Assembly: GCA_903904005.1 (NCBI GenBank)
Contig: CAIVAR010000173.1
Coordinates: 1-64,000 of the forward strand
Length of the DNA stretch: 64,000 nt
Reading direction: 5' to 3'
Source of the DNA: an uncultured Anaeromyxobacter sp.
GTDB taxonomy: Bacteria; Myxococcota; Myxococcia; Myxococcales; Anaeromyxobacteraceae
In this document: piece by piece, positions 17,329 through 25,458 of the stretch
Layout of the letters: every line of letters begins with the position of its first letter
How positions within the stretch are numbered: position 1 is the first letter of the stretch
The notes under the pieces: generated by a model
What the model was told of the DNA's origin: nothing
The model's input: only the letters and a program-made list of their open reading frames with translations
Databases searched by the model: none
Program-made: the position numbers and the translations under genes

Positions 17329-17970
17329 TTACTGGCTCACCCGGAACGGGACCCGGTAGCGCTGCCCGTCCTTCACCCCCTGCACCTCGACGGAGCGGCC
17401 GCGGAGGATGCGCTGGACGCAGGCGACGAGCCCCTCGCCGGCCGAGCCCTGGGTCTCGATGGGCGCGTCGACGATCTCCACGCTGCCCTGCTGGGCCTCG
17501 AGCTGGAGCATGAGGATCGTGTTCTGGCCGTCCTCCTCGATGGGGGAGCCGTCCTGGGTCCTCGTCACACGGAGTGGACCGTGGCGGGCCTGGACGTCTT
17601 CGTCGAAGCAGACGTCGATCTCGTCCTTGAGCTCGTTGAGGCCGCGGCCGATGGCCGCGCCAACCGGGCCGAGCGCGCCCAGCCTGGCAGCCGGCTTCAC
17701 GGCCTCCCAGGAGCCCTCGGGCGGCGGAGGCGGGGACGGCTCGTAGGTGGGGAGCGGCGCCGGGGCGGTGACGTCGATGGCGCTCCCGCCCGTGCCCCGC
17801 TCGTTCCCCAGGCTCGCGCCGGGAGGGAGCGGCGGCAGCACGATCGGCGGCGGCGGCGGCGGACCGGAGTCGAAGAAGCCGCTCCCCTCGGGCATGAGGA
17901 GCAGCGAACCGACGGCGATTCCGCCGACGACGAAAATGCCCCCCGCCCCGTACAGGATCTTCTTGTTCAC
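17329..17970 (-). CDS. AgmX/PglI C-terminal-domain-like envelope protein (cassette 1)
   Basis: 213 residues, GTG start with AGGGGG 5 nt upstream. It has an N-terminal membrane segment (ILYGAGGIFVVGGIAVGSLLLM), a Pro-rich linker, and a C-terminal domain with CFDEDVQARHGPLRV and GLVACVQRILRGR. Paired cysteines and this ending resemble the AgmX/PglI C-terminal domain of myxobacterial envelope proteins. The related protein at 22927-23568 keeps the CFDE-x-QARHG and LVAC-x-QRILRG motifs. It is the last gene of a three-gene operon convergent with the oxidase. Anchored in the inner membrane with a periplasmic domain; exact role unknown. Confidence 0.8.
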   Translation of the reverse strand: MNKKILYGAGGIFVVGGIAVGSLLLMPEGSGFFDSGPPPPPPIVLPPLPPGASLGNERGTGGSAIDVTAPAPLPTYEPSPPPPPEGSWEAVKPAARLGALGPVGAAIGRGLNELKDEIDVCFDEDVQARHGPLRVTRTQDGSPIEEDGQNTILMLQLEAQQGSVEIVDAPIETQGSAGEGLVACVQRILRGRSVEVQGVKDGQRYRVPFRVSQ

Positions 17971-17978
17971 GTTGCCCC

Positions 17979-18467
17979 CTAGAACTTCACGTCGACGACG
18001 ACCTCCCCGGTCTTCCCGCCGCCCGCGGGGATGAGCCGTGCGCGATAGGTACCGTGGACCTCCCAGGCCCCCTTCACCTTCGTGCTCTTCTTCACCTTCG
18101 AGAGAACGAGATTCACCTCACCCCGCTGCCCGGTGGTCTTGGTGGCCGTGTACAGCGTGCCGCCGTCGGCGGCCACGCTGGCCCTCCCCATGCCCAGGTC
18201 GCCAAGCTCGTACGTCCCCGGCTTCAGCTGATCGGTGACGTCGAAGGAGCCCGGGACGAGGCCCGGGACGCCGTCGACCTGCGTCTTCGCCATGATGACG
18301 AGGTAGACCCGGTTCTCGTCACCGGCGGTGACGGCGACCTCGCAGTCGAACTTGCCGGTGACCGAGCCGGAGAGCGTTCCCTTGCAGGCGGGATCGGCGG
18401 CGCCGGCGGGGCCGGGAAGCGCCCCGAGGACCATCGCCAGGAGCGCCGGGGCGAGAGACCTTCTCAT
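17979..18467 (-). CDS. Secreted hypothetical protein specific to cassette 1
   Basis: 162 residues; ATG with AGGAGGA 5 nt upstream. The signal peptide is MRRSLAPALLAMVLGALPGPAGA. The mature protein is beta-rich with two early cysteines (ACKGTLSG, FDCEVAV) and looks like a small periplasmic beta-sandwich. No known family was recognised. It is the middle gene of the operon, 10 nt after the upstream stop and 8 nt before the AgmX-like gene. The second cassette has no equivalent, where the neighbours instead overlap by 4 nt. Confidence 0.75.
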   Translation of the reverse strand: MRRSLAPALLAMVLGALPGPAGAADPACKGTLSGSVTGKFDCEVAVTAGDENRVYLVIMAKTQVDGVPGLVPGSFDVTDQLKPGTYELGDLGMGRASVAADGGTLYTATKTTGQRGEVNLVLSKVKKSTKVKGAWEVHGTYRARLIPAGGGKTGEVVVDVKF

Positions 18468-18477
18468 CGTCGTCCTC

Positions 18478-19134
18478 CTACTTCTTCGTGGCCGGCGCCG
18501 GGGTGGCCGCGAGCGCGGCATCCGCGTCGGCGAGCGCCTTGCCGAACTCCTGGGTCGATCGCCCCAGCCGTCCGAGGATGAGGTCAGTGGCGTCGGTGCA
18601 GCGCGTGACGTCGGCCCGGGCCGTGGTCATGGCAGCGGACTTCTCGGCGCCCTCCGGCATGTGCATGAGCCCCTCGAGCTGCTGGGCCGGGTACTGGCAG
18701 CCGCGGGTGGGATCGACCGGCCACTGGCTGCTCACGATCTCGCTGTTCTCCGCCCACGCTGCCTGAACCTTGCTCGCGAGCGCCTTCAGGCGCGCAGCCT
18801 CCGCCTCGGGCTTTCCCTTTGCGAGTTCCGCGAGCCGGGTGTCGTACGTGCCGATCTTGGCCTTCCACTGCAGCCGGGCGGCGTCGGCCCTGGCGATCGA
18901 GATGGCGTTGCTCCGGTCGATGGCCTTCTGCCAGAGCGCCTGATCCGCCTTGGTGCCGGGGGGCGCCTCCATCGGATTGGCGGCCTGGTAGGTCGACGCG
19001 TCGGGCGCGGCCGGCACGTCGGCAGGCGGCTGGGTGGCCTGCGGATCGGCGGCGCCCCGGGAAGGGGCGGCGAGCCCGAGCCCGAGCACGAGGAGCGCGG
19101 CGAGGAGTTCAGGACGGAGCGGATTCGTGTGCAT
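18478..19134 (-). CDS. Secreted helical protein with WP-x-DPTR-x-CQY motif (cassette 1)
   Basis: 218 residues with a signal peptide (PELLAALLVLGLGLAAPSRGA). The mature part is largely helical. It shares DQALW, a WKAKI/WKI stretch and W-P-[VI]-D-P-T-R-x-C-Q-Y with the protein at 23565-24146, so the two are paralogues. I do not recognise the family. It is first in the operon behind oxidase 1. A periplasmic partner of the AgmX-like protein is a reasonable guess from conserved context, but no activity is implied by sequence. Confidence 0.75.
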   Translation of the reverse strand: MHTNPLRPELLAALLVLGLGLAAPSRGAADPQATQPPADVPAAPDASTYQAANPMEAPPGTKADQALWQKAIDRSNAISIARADAARLQWKAKIGTYDTRLAELAKGKPEAEAARLKALASKVQAAWAENSEIVSSQWPVDPTRGCQYPAQQLEGLMHMPEGAEKSAAMTTARADVTRCTDATDLILGRLGRSTQEFGKALADADAALAATPAPATKK

Positions 19135-19593
19135 CGCCCAATTCTAGCGCTTCCGGTGCCGGGTGGCCGCGCGGAATGTGGTCGCTCTTGGGGCGCGGCG
19201 AGGAGCGGCGAGCCGCACGGACGCGGCTCCCACCGGACCCCTGGATCGCCATTCACCAACAGTGATGCACCCGGAATGGGATTCCGGTCCGCTCGGGGGA
19301 GGGAGATAAAAATCTACTTCACGGCTCCATCTTGGGTCGTAAGCGCGAGTTTTCCACGACCGAGATGTCATGGCCCGAAGCCTCCCCGGACGGGGCTACC
19401 CGCCAGGCGCAGCCCGTCGGGGTCGAGCCCAGACCAGAGGAGATTTTCATCATAAGCACATGACGCTTCTATCATTTTTCGCCAACCCTCCAGGATTCAG
19501 CCTGTCTTCTCGGCTCCTTAGAAGACCCCGCCGGGTCGGCCTGAATTGACCAAGAGCAAATAAGATCTTCACATCGCGTACCCGGATGCGGGG
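19135..19593. other. Non-coding region between cassettes
   Basis: No supported gene was seen. The region holds promoters for the leftward operon (start 19134) and for oxidase 2. A/T-rich patches occur around 19305-19325 and 19440-19490. A CTCCCCGGACGGGG hairpin-like sequence lies near 19381. An ATTCACC word at 19250 resembles the leader motif but lacks the other conserved elements. Confidence 0.4.
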
Positions 19594-19752
19594 ACGTGTG
19601 CGCATTCGCGCACCTCGCAAACATCGCCTCCGAAGCTTGGCTCCGGTGCGCGCGGGGGGCGCGCGCAGGGATGCCGGCAAGTCCCCGGACGGGGGAGCGA
19701 TTCACCGAAAGTGGAAGCTTCGCCGGAACCGGAAATCGTGGAGGAGAGGGCC
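19594..19752 (+). promoter_or_regulatory. Structured leader of multicopper oxidase 2
   Basis: Stems: TGCGCGCG/CGCGCGCA with loop GGGGG (19647-19667); TCCCC/GGGGA with loop GGACG (19682-19696); TCAC/GTGG with loop CGAAA (19702-19714); CCG/CGG with loop GAAC (19723-19732). ATTCACC (19700) and GCTTCGCCG (19717) are again 17 nt apart, and the ATTCACC-to-start distance is 53 nt against 52 nt in leader 1. The first stem differs in sequence but keeps pairing and a 5-nt purine loop. Confidence 0.6.
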
Positions 19753-22700
19753 GTGAAAACGATGAAGCGGGCATTCCTGGCAGTGGCAGCGGCTGGCGGG
19801 TTGGCGTGGGCGTCGGCGGGCAGCGCGCAGATGACCATCACGAAGCTCAACACGGATCCCAGGGCGGCCAATGCCGCCTTCCCGGTCCAGAACCCGTTCG
19901 GTCCGTCCGGGTCGAACCTCCAGGTGAACTATCCGTACCCGGGCCAGTGCCTGGCGAGCAGCGCGAACGGCGCGATGTTCCCGTCGCTGGGAACGGAGCT
20001 TTGCGACACCCTTCCCTCGACCAGCTTCAGCTGCGAGGACTCCGCCGCCCCGGTGATCAGCCAGCGCTCGGCGGGTGGCTGGGCCGGCTGCGGGCTCCCG
20101 TCGGCCTTCCCGTTCAAGACCCTCGCGCCGGTCGTCCCCAGCCTCACGAACGGGCCGAACGGAACGCCGAAGTTCGCCTGGGAGGTCCTGAATCCTCCCG
20201 ACTACACGCCGGACACCGGCATCTACTCGGGCGCCGACTACTACGAGATCGGCCTGCACGAATCCTTCGGCTTCCAGGGGCTCGCCTCGGCCGGCCTGTT
20301 CCCCAACCCCACCACGCTGAACTGCGGGACCGCGGCGGCGCCGAAGCCGTGCCCCCCGGTGCCCAACGGCATGCAGTGGACCGGCCTCACCTGCAACATC
20401 GTCGGCGGCTGCGCCTGCCCGGCCGACGCGAGCGCCGCGTTCAAGGCCACCTATTGCACCGCACCTGGCACGAAGGTTCCCCGCGGCAAGGCGCTCCTCA
20501 CCCCGATCTGGGGCATCGGCCAGAAGAACGCCGGCGGCGGCCCGGTCACCGCCGTCCTCTCCAACCTCGGCACCTGCCAGACCGCGACGACCCAGACCTG
20601 CATCGCCGGCGCCACCACCGCACCGTGGGCCTGCCCCGCCGGTGATACCTGCGTGATCTTCAACCCGCCGCTCTTCGCCCCGGGCAAGCCCTCGAGCTGG
20701 TCGAAGAACGACTACGTGGCCACCTGGCCCTCCATCAGCATCCGCGGCACCACCGGCCGCCCGGTCGTCGTGAAGTGGGTGAACGAGTTCCCGAACAACC
20801 ACGTCCTCTGCCCGCACCCGGAGGCCGCCGACTGGCCCTGCGCCATCGACCGGACCTTCATGGGCGTGAAGACCCGCATCGACCCGGCCATCGCGACCGC
20901 GAACGTTCCTCCGGACGGCGTCAACCAGTACGGCAGCCCGCAGCAGCCCGACAACTCCTGGGTCACCCACCTGCACGGCGGCGAGATCCCGCCCTCCACC
21001 GATGGCTTCGCAGAGAAGTGGTTCGGCAATGCCAACACGGCGACGAAGTACGCCGGCGTGGCCGGGAACTACGTGCAGCCGGCCTTCGAGAACCCCTCCA
21101 ACATCGCGCTCAAGCGCCCCACCGGGAACGCCGACGTCTACACGTACCCGATGGTCCAGGAGGAGGCGACCATCTGGTTCCACGACCACACCCTCGGCAA
21201 GACCCACCACAACGTGATCGCCGGCCCGGCGGGCTTCTTCCCCGTCCGGGATCCGTCCAGGCACGGCAAGGTGGCCAACTGGGACGGCGCGACCGCGCTG
21301 CCCGCCGCATCGGCCTACACCTGGCTCGACCCGGTCACCGAGCCCCGTGACGCGCTCGGCATCCCCAAGTACGACCTCTTCTTCGCCATCCAGGACCGCG
21401 CCTTCAACGAGGACGGCAGCATCAACTTCTCGAACGGCCTCGGCCAGACGCCGCTGCCGCCGCCCCCCGGCCTCGGCGTGGTGGGCCAGACGCCGGTGAT
21501 CCCCGGCGTGAATCCCCAGGTGCACCCGACCTGGGTCCCGGAGTACTTCGGCGATCACGTGCTCGTGAACGGCGTGCTCTGGCCCAAGAAGACCGTGGAG
21601 CCGGGCTACTACCGCATCCGCTTCGCGAACGGCTCCGACTCGCGCTGCTACACCTCCGGCCTCCTCACCCAGCGTGTGAACGTGCCGGCGCCCGCGCCCA
21701 ACGCCCTCGTGAACGGGAACACCTGGTTCTGGGTCATCGCCAACGACCAGGGCTACCTCCAGAAGCCGGTTCGCACGAAGACCCTCACCATGTGCCCGGG
21801 CGAGCGCTACGAGATCCTCGTGGACTTCGGCAACCTGGGCGTGGGCGGCATCAACGCCTTCGGCGACGCCGCGGTCTACATGACCAACTCGGCACCGGCG
21901 CCCTTCCCGGCCGGGTTCCCCCCGTACCAGAGCGCGCTCGGGGCCTCCCCGTTCCCGCACCTGAACGTCATCATGCGGTTCGACGTGCGCGCGGCCAAGG
22001 GGCCCGGCGTCCGCTTCTGCGGCGCAGCGGCCGCCCCGAAGCGGCTCACCTGGGATCCCGACCAGCCGCTCGCGACCAACGTGCTGACCGGCTGCATGCC
22101 GCCCGACCCCACCAAGGTCATCGACCCGACCTTCGTCGACCTGCGCGCCGCCAACGCGGCGCTGCCGGCCGGCCAGACGAAGCAGATCGTGCGCCACGTC
22201 TACCTGAACGAGCGGATCGACGGCGTCACGCTCTTCCCGCTCGGCATGCAGCTGAACGGCGTGCCCTTCGAGTACAAGGTGACCGAGACCCCGAACTTCG
22301 GGACCCGGGAGATCTGGAAGTTCATCAACCTGACGGTCGACACCCACCCGATGCACCCGCACCTCGTCCGGCACCAGATCGTGAGCCGCCAGGGGCTCGA
22401 CGTGGCCGGCTTCAAGACCGACCTGTGCGGGAGCGCCACCTGCCAGCCGGGACCCTCCCCCGGCAACGAGATGCAGGTCGTTCCCAACGTCGACGGCGTG
22501 AGCGCGCTCAAGCTCCCCTTCCTGCTCGGCGCGGCGACGCCGGTGACGGCGGCGAGCGTCGAGGGTGGCTGGAAGGACGTGGTCCAGGTCCCGCCCGCCA
22601 TGGTGACGACCATCGTGGCCGACTGGGCGCCGCGGTGGCTGGGCGCCGGATCGGGAACGGCGAAGAACCCGCTGGGCGCGCCCGACGCCCCGGGCACGGC

Positions 22701-22866
22701 CCTGAACCCGATCGACAACAGCCCGACCGCCACCTGCCCGACCAGGTCCTGCGCCAAGGCTCCGTGGACCTACGAGGCCGTGACCGCCGGTCCGTACGTG
22801 TGGCACTGCCACATCAACTCGCACGAGGACTCGGAGATGATGCGCACGAGCCTCGTGGTGCCGTAG
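19753..22866 (+). CDS. Large secreted multicopper oxidase, paralogue 2
   Basis: 1037 residues; GTG start with GGAGGAG about 6 nt upstream (an ATG 9 nt later is possible). The signal peptide resembles paralogue 1 (AAAGGLAWAS, cleavage near GSAQ). Copper motifs are intact: HLHGGEIPPSTDG, FHDHTLGKTHH, HPMHPHLVRH and WHCHINSHEDSEMM. Most differences from paralogue 1 are in loops and Cys-bearing insertions (for example FSCED and ATTQTCIAG here). An extracytoplasmic O2-dependent oxidase is expected; the substrate (phenolic, metal ion or other) is unknown. Leader and terminator organisation mirrors paralogue 1. Confidence 0.93.
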   Translation: MKTMKRAFLAVAAAGGLAWASAGSAQMTITKLNTDPRAANAAFPVQNPFGPSGSNLQVNYPYPGQCLASSANGAMFPSLGTELCDTLPSTSFSCEDSAAPVISQRSAGGWAGCGLPSAFPFKTLAPVVPSLTNGPNGTPKFAWEVLNPPDYTPDTGIYSGADYYEIGLHESFGFQGLASAGLFPNPTTLNCGTAAAPKPCPPVPNGMQWTGLTCNIVGGCACPADASAAFKATYCTAPGTKVPRGKALLTPIWGIGQKNAGGGPVTAVLSNLGTCQTATTQTCIAGATTAPWACPAGDTCVIFNPPLFAPGKPSSWSKNDYVATWPSISIRGTTGRPVVVKWVNEFPNNHVLCPHPEAADWPCAIDRTFMGVKTRIDPAIATANVPPDGVNQYGSPQQPDNSWVTHLHGGEIPPSTDGFAEKWFGNANTATKYAGVAGNYVQPAFENPSNIALKRPTGNADVYTYPMVQEEATIWFHDHTLGKTHHNVIAGPAGFFPVRDPSRHGKVANWDGATALPAASAYTWLDPVTEPRDALGIPKYDLFFAIQDRAFNEDGSINFSNGLGQTPLPPPPGLGVVGQTPVIPGVNPQVHPTWVPEYFGDHVLVNGVLWPKKTVEPGYYRIRFANGSDSRCYTSGLLTQRVNVPAPAPNALVNGNTWFWVIANDQGYLQKPVRTKTLTMCPGERYEILVDFGNLGVGGINAFGDAAVYMTNSAPAPFPAGFPPYQSALGASPFPHLNVIMRFDVRAAKGPGVRFCGAAAAPKRLTWDPDQPLATNVLTGCMPPDPTKVIDPTFVDLRAANAALPAGQTKQIVRHVYLNERIDGVTLFPLGMQLNGVPFEYKVTETPNFGTREIWKFINLTVDTHPMHPHLVRHQIVSRQGLDVAGFKTDLCGSATCQPGPSPGNEMQVVPNVDGVSALKLPFLLGAATPVTAASVEGGWKDVVQVPPAMVTTIVADWAPRWLGAGSGTAKNPLGAPDAPGTALNPIDNSPTATCPTRSCAKAPWTYEAVTAGPYVWHCHINSHEDSEMMRTSLVVP

Positions 22867-22893
22867 CCGGCGCGAGAGCCTGAAACGGTTCCC

Positions 22894-22927
22894 GGGGGGC
22901 GGTGCCGATCGGCGCCGCCCCCTTCTT
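22894..22927 (+). terminator. Rho-independent terminator after oxidase 2
   Basis: A GC-rich stem GGGGGCGG-T-GCC / GGC-G-CCGCCCCC with a short loop is followed by TTCTT, 28 nt past the oxidase stop. It occupies the same place as the terminator of cassette 1 and abuts the convergent gene. Confidence 0.85.
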
Positions 22928-23568
22928 CACGGGTTGAGGGGGAAGATCAGGCGCGCCCGCCCCGGCGCACCCACCGCCGGCGTCGGGATGACGTGGCCGC
23001 GCAGGATGCGCTGGGCGCAGGCGACGAGCCCGTCGGAGGCCTTGCCCTGCGACTCCACCGGGGCGTCCGCGATGCGGATCTGGCCGGGCTGCATCTCGAG
23101 GAGGAGCACGAGCAGGGTCACGCCGCTCTCCTGCGCCGTCCGGCCGTCGAGGGGGCGGGAGACGAGGAGGTGTCCGTGGCGCGCCTGGTTCTCCTCGTCG
23201 AAGCAGAGGGCGAGCCGGGGCTGGAGCTCGTTCAGCTCGTTGGCCATGACCGGCCCGATCGCCCCCAGCCGGTTCGGCCGCGCCGCCGTGGGCACCGCCT
23301 CCCACGACTCCGGGTCGGGGAGCACCGGTCCCGGGCCGTACTCGACGGGAGGGGCGGCCTCCACCGCCACGAGCTGGCCATCAGGCCCGATGCCGGGAAC
23401 GGGGCCGAGCGGGATAGGCGCCGGGACGGACCGGGCGGAGACCTCCGGCGGCGGGGCATCGGGTCCTGGCCCCGGATCGCCCCCGGTGGAGAGGATGATG
23501 GCGATGGCGCCGCCCCCCAGGAGCAGGATGCCACCCGCGGCGAGGGCGAGGCGGGAGCGCACGGTCAC
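22927..23568 (-). CDS. AgmX/PglI C-terminal-domain-like envelope protein (cassette 2)
   Basis: 213 residues, the same length as its paralogue in cassette 1. The GTG start overlaps the upstream stop (GTGA), implying translational coupling; a second GTG 6 nt later is possible. One membrane segment (LALAAGGILLLGGGAIAIIL), a Pro-rich linker and a periplasmic domain with CFDEENQARHG and GLVACAQRILRG follow. The two cysteines match those of the paralogue. It is last in a two-gene operon convergent with oxidase 2. Confidence 0.8.
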   Translation of the reverse strand: MTVRSRLALAAGGILLLGGGAIAIILSTGGDPGPGPDAPPPEVSARSVPAPIPLGPVPGIGPDGQLVAVEAAPPVEYGPGPVLPDPESWEAVPTAARPNRLGAIGPVMANELNELQPRLALCFDEENQARHGHLLVSRPLDGRTAQESGVTLLVLLLEMQPGQIRIADAPVESQGKASDGLVACAQRILRGHVIPTPAVGAPGRARLIFPLNP

Positions 23569-24146
23569 TTCCCCGCGGAGGCGGTGGCGGCCAGGGCCTC
23601 CTCGACGGCCGTCACCTCCCGGGCGAGGTCGTCGGTGGACCGCTTCACCCGGACCAGCGTGGCCTTGCCCAGATCCAGGCAGCGCGTCGCGGCGGCACGC
23701 GCCTGCCCCAGCTGGGCCCGATCGCCCCGGGTCGCCGCCACCTCCATCGCGCTCCCCAGGAGCAGCTGGTCGTACTGGCAGGCGCGCGTGGGGTCGATGG
23801 GCCACTTCCCGGTGAGGTCGGCGTGGCTCGCGGTCTGGGCGGCGGCGAGCCGCTTGCGAAGGTCGTCGAGCCGCTTCGCCGCGGCCGGGTCGGCCCTGGC
23901 GGCGGCCTCCAGCCGGGCGTGCAGGTCATCGGTCCGGATCTTCCAGTGGAGGGCGTTGCCCGCCCAGCGCACCGACGTGAGCTCGTTGCCCACGTCGCCC
24001 GTCGCCTTCCAGAGGGCCTGGTCCTCGGGCGAGCCGGAAGGCAGCGGGAGCGGGTCGGGCGTGGCCTCCTGGGCCGACGCCGGGGCGCCGAGGAGGAGCA
24101 GGCCAGCCAGTGCCAGCGGGAGCGGGAGCGGGCGAATCCAAGCCAT
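23565..24146 (-). CDS. Secreted helical protein with WP-x-DPTR-x-CQY motif (cassette 2)
   Basis: 193 residues with a signal peptide (PLPLPLALAGLLLLGAPASAQ). It contains DQALW, LHWKI and WPIDPTRACQY, matching the paralogue at 18478-19134, and a long Ala/Arg/Leu helical middle. The family is not recognised. The start ATG was chosen because it begins the signal peptide; upstream in-frame codons lack one. It overlaps the next gene by 4 nt. Confidence 0.75.
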   Translation of the reverse strand: MAWIRPLPLPLALAGLLLLGAPASAQEATPDPLPLPSGSPEDQALWKATGDVGNELTSVRWAGNALHWKIRTDDLHARLEAAARADPAAAKRLDDLRKRLAAAQTASHADLTGKWPIDPTRACQYDQLLLGSAMEVAATRGDRAQLGQARAAATRCLDLGKATLVRVKRSTDDLAREVTAVEEALAATASAGK

Positions 24147-24210
24147 GTCCCGATGATAACGGACGTCCCGCCGCGCGCAGGGGAGCTGCGGGCCTTGGTA
24201 GGATGGCCTC

Positions 24211-24717
24211 ATGCGCATCCTCCCGGTCGCCGCGGCCCTCGCCCTCGCCCTCGCCTCCCCCGGCACCCGTGCCGCCGCCCCGGAGCCCGCCTCCCCGGGA
24301 GGCTGGCGCGGCGCCCGCTTCGGGATGACCACGGACGAGGTGCTCGCCACCTTTCCGAAGGAGGCGACCCGCATCTCGCCCGAGGTGAAGCTCGCCGACG
24401 GCAACACCATCGGCGCGGCCATCGACGGCTTCGCGTTCGAGGGGCTCACCTTCGACGTCCGCTTCATCTTCGAGGGCGGGAAGCTGGCGCTCGTCAGCCT
24501 GCGGACGCCCCAGAAGAAGTACGTCGACGCCGACGGCTACACGCGGATTCGCGAGGCCCTGGTGAAGAAATGGGGGCAGCCCCTCGAGGACACCCGGGAC
24601 GACAACTTCATCGACCTGCGCCAGACCCGCTGGAACCGGGGGGCGGAGCGGGTGGACCTCAAGTACATCCCGGGCGTGGTGGCGATCGTCCACTACCCCA
24701 GGCCCGCCGCCCCGTAG
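24211..24717 (+). CDS. Secreted hypothetical protein
   Basis: 168 residues with an obvious signal peptide (RILPVAAALALALASPGTRA-A). The mature part starts GGWRGARFGMTTDEVLATFPKEA, a pattern common in small periplasmic proteins that begin with a W-x-G-x-x-F-G-M motif and a helix. No catalytic motif was seen. It is single, divergent from cassette 2 with a 64-nt gap, and convergent with the hemolysin-III gene with a 3-nt gap. Confidence 0.7.
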   Translation: MRILPVAAALALALASPGTRAAAPEPASPGGWRGARFGMTTDEVLATFPKEATRISPEVKLADGNTIGAAIDGFAFEGLTFDVRFIFEGGKLALVSLRTPQKKYVDADGYTRIREALVKKWGQPLEDTRDDNFIDLRQTRWNRGAERVDLKYIPGVVAIVHYPRPAAP

Positions 24718-24720
24718 CGG

Positions 24721-25398
24721 CTATCCCGCGGCGCCGATGACCCGCACCGCCGCCGTCACGGCCACGAACTGGAAGGCCGCCGCCGCGACCACGAGCACGT
24801 GGAAGATCTCGTGGAAGCCGAAGACCGTGGGGAACGGGTCGGGGCGACGGGTCGCGTAGATGACCGCACCCAGCGTGTAGCAGGCGCCGCCGACCAGGAC
24901 GAGCAGGAAGGGACCGGTGCCCATGGCGGCGTGGAGCGCCGGGAGGAAGGGCACGATGAACCAGCCGAGCATGACGTAGATGGCCGAACGGACCGGCTTG
25001 GGCGTGCCCGGAAAGAAGACCACGATCACCATCCCCACGAGCGCGCTGGCCCAGACGGTGGCGAGCAGCGCGTACCCACCGGCGTGGCCGATGAGGAGGC
25101 AGAAGGGGGTGTAGGTGCCGGCGATGAGGACGAAGATGGCGGAGTGGTCGATGCGCCCCATCGCCGCCCGGTGCCTGCGGTCGGCCCAGTAGACGCGGTG
25201 GTAGATGGCACTGGTGGTGAACAGCACCACGAGCGACGCCCCGTAGACCGCGGCGCCGATCGCGGCGGTGCGGGAGGCGGAGCGCGAGACGAGCCAGGCC
25301 GCCGCCGGGAACGCCCCGAAGGCGGCCACCAGGTGGAACACCCCGCGCAGGAGCGGTCGGGGGCGATCCTCGGGTGACGACCTCTGGCGCGGGGACAT
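24721..25398 (-). CDS. Hemolysin III family (PAQR/YqfA-like) membrane protein
   Basis: 225 residues with seven predicted membrane helices. The family signature is clear: TSAIYHRVYW (Ser/His), DHSAIFVLIAGTYTPF, and FGFHEIFHVLVV near the C-terminus, giving the conserved Ser-Asp-His set of the PAQR/HlyIII/alkaline-ceramidase superfamily. Bacterial members sit in the inner membrane; hemolysis has been reported for some, but the physiological role is usually membrane or lipid homeostasis. It appears monocistronic. Confidence 0.92.
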   Translation of the reverse strand: MSPRQRSSPEDRPRPLLRGVFHLVAAFGAFPAAAWLVSRSASRTAAIGAAVYGASLVVLFTTSAIYHRVYWADRRHRAAMGRIDHSAIFVLIAGTYTPFCLLIGHAGGYALLATVWASALVGMVIVVFFPGTPKPVRSAIYVMLGWFIVPFLPALHAAMGTGPFLLVLVGGACYTLGAVIYATRRPDPFPTVFGFHEIFHVLVVAAAAFQFVAVTAAVRVIGAAG

Positions 25399-25458
25399 CG
25401 CACCAGCCTACCGCATCGGTATCGCGTGCTACATTCCGCACTCGTCCGGGAGGCCGAC

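Noticed and set aside
19250-19267. Third copy of the ATTCACC leader motif
   Set aside because: Only ATTCACC and AGTG match; GCTTCGCCG and the stems are absent, and it is not just upstream of a start.
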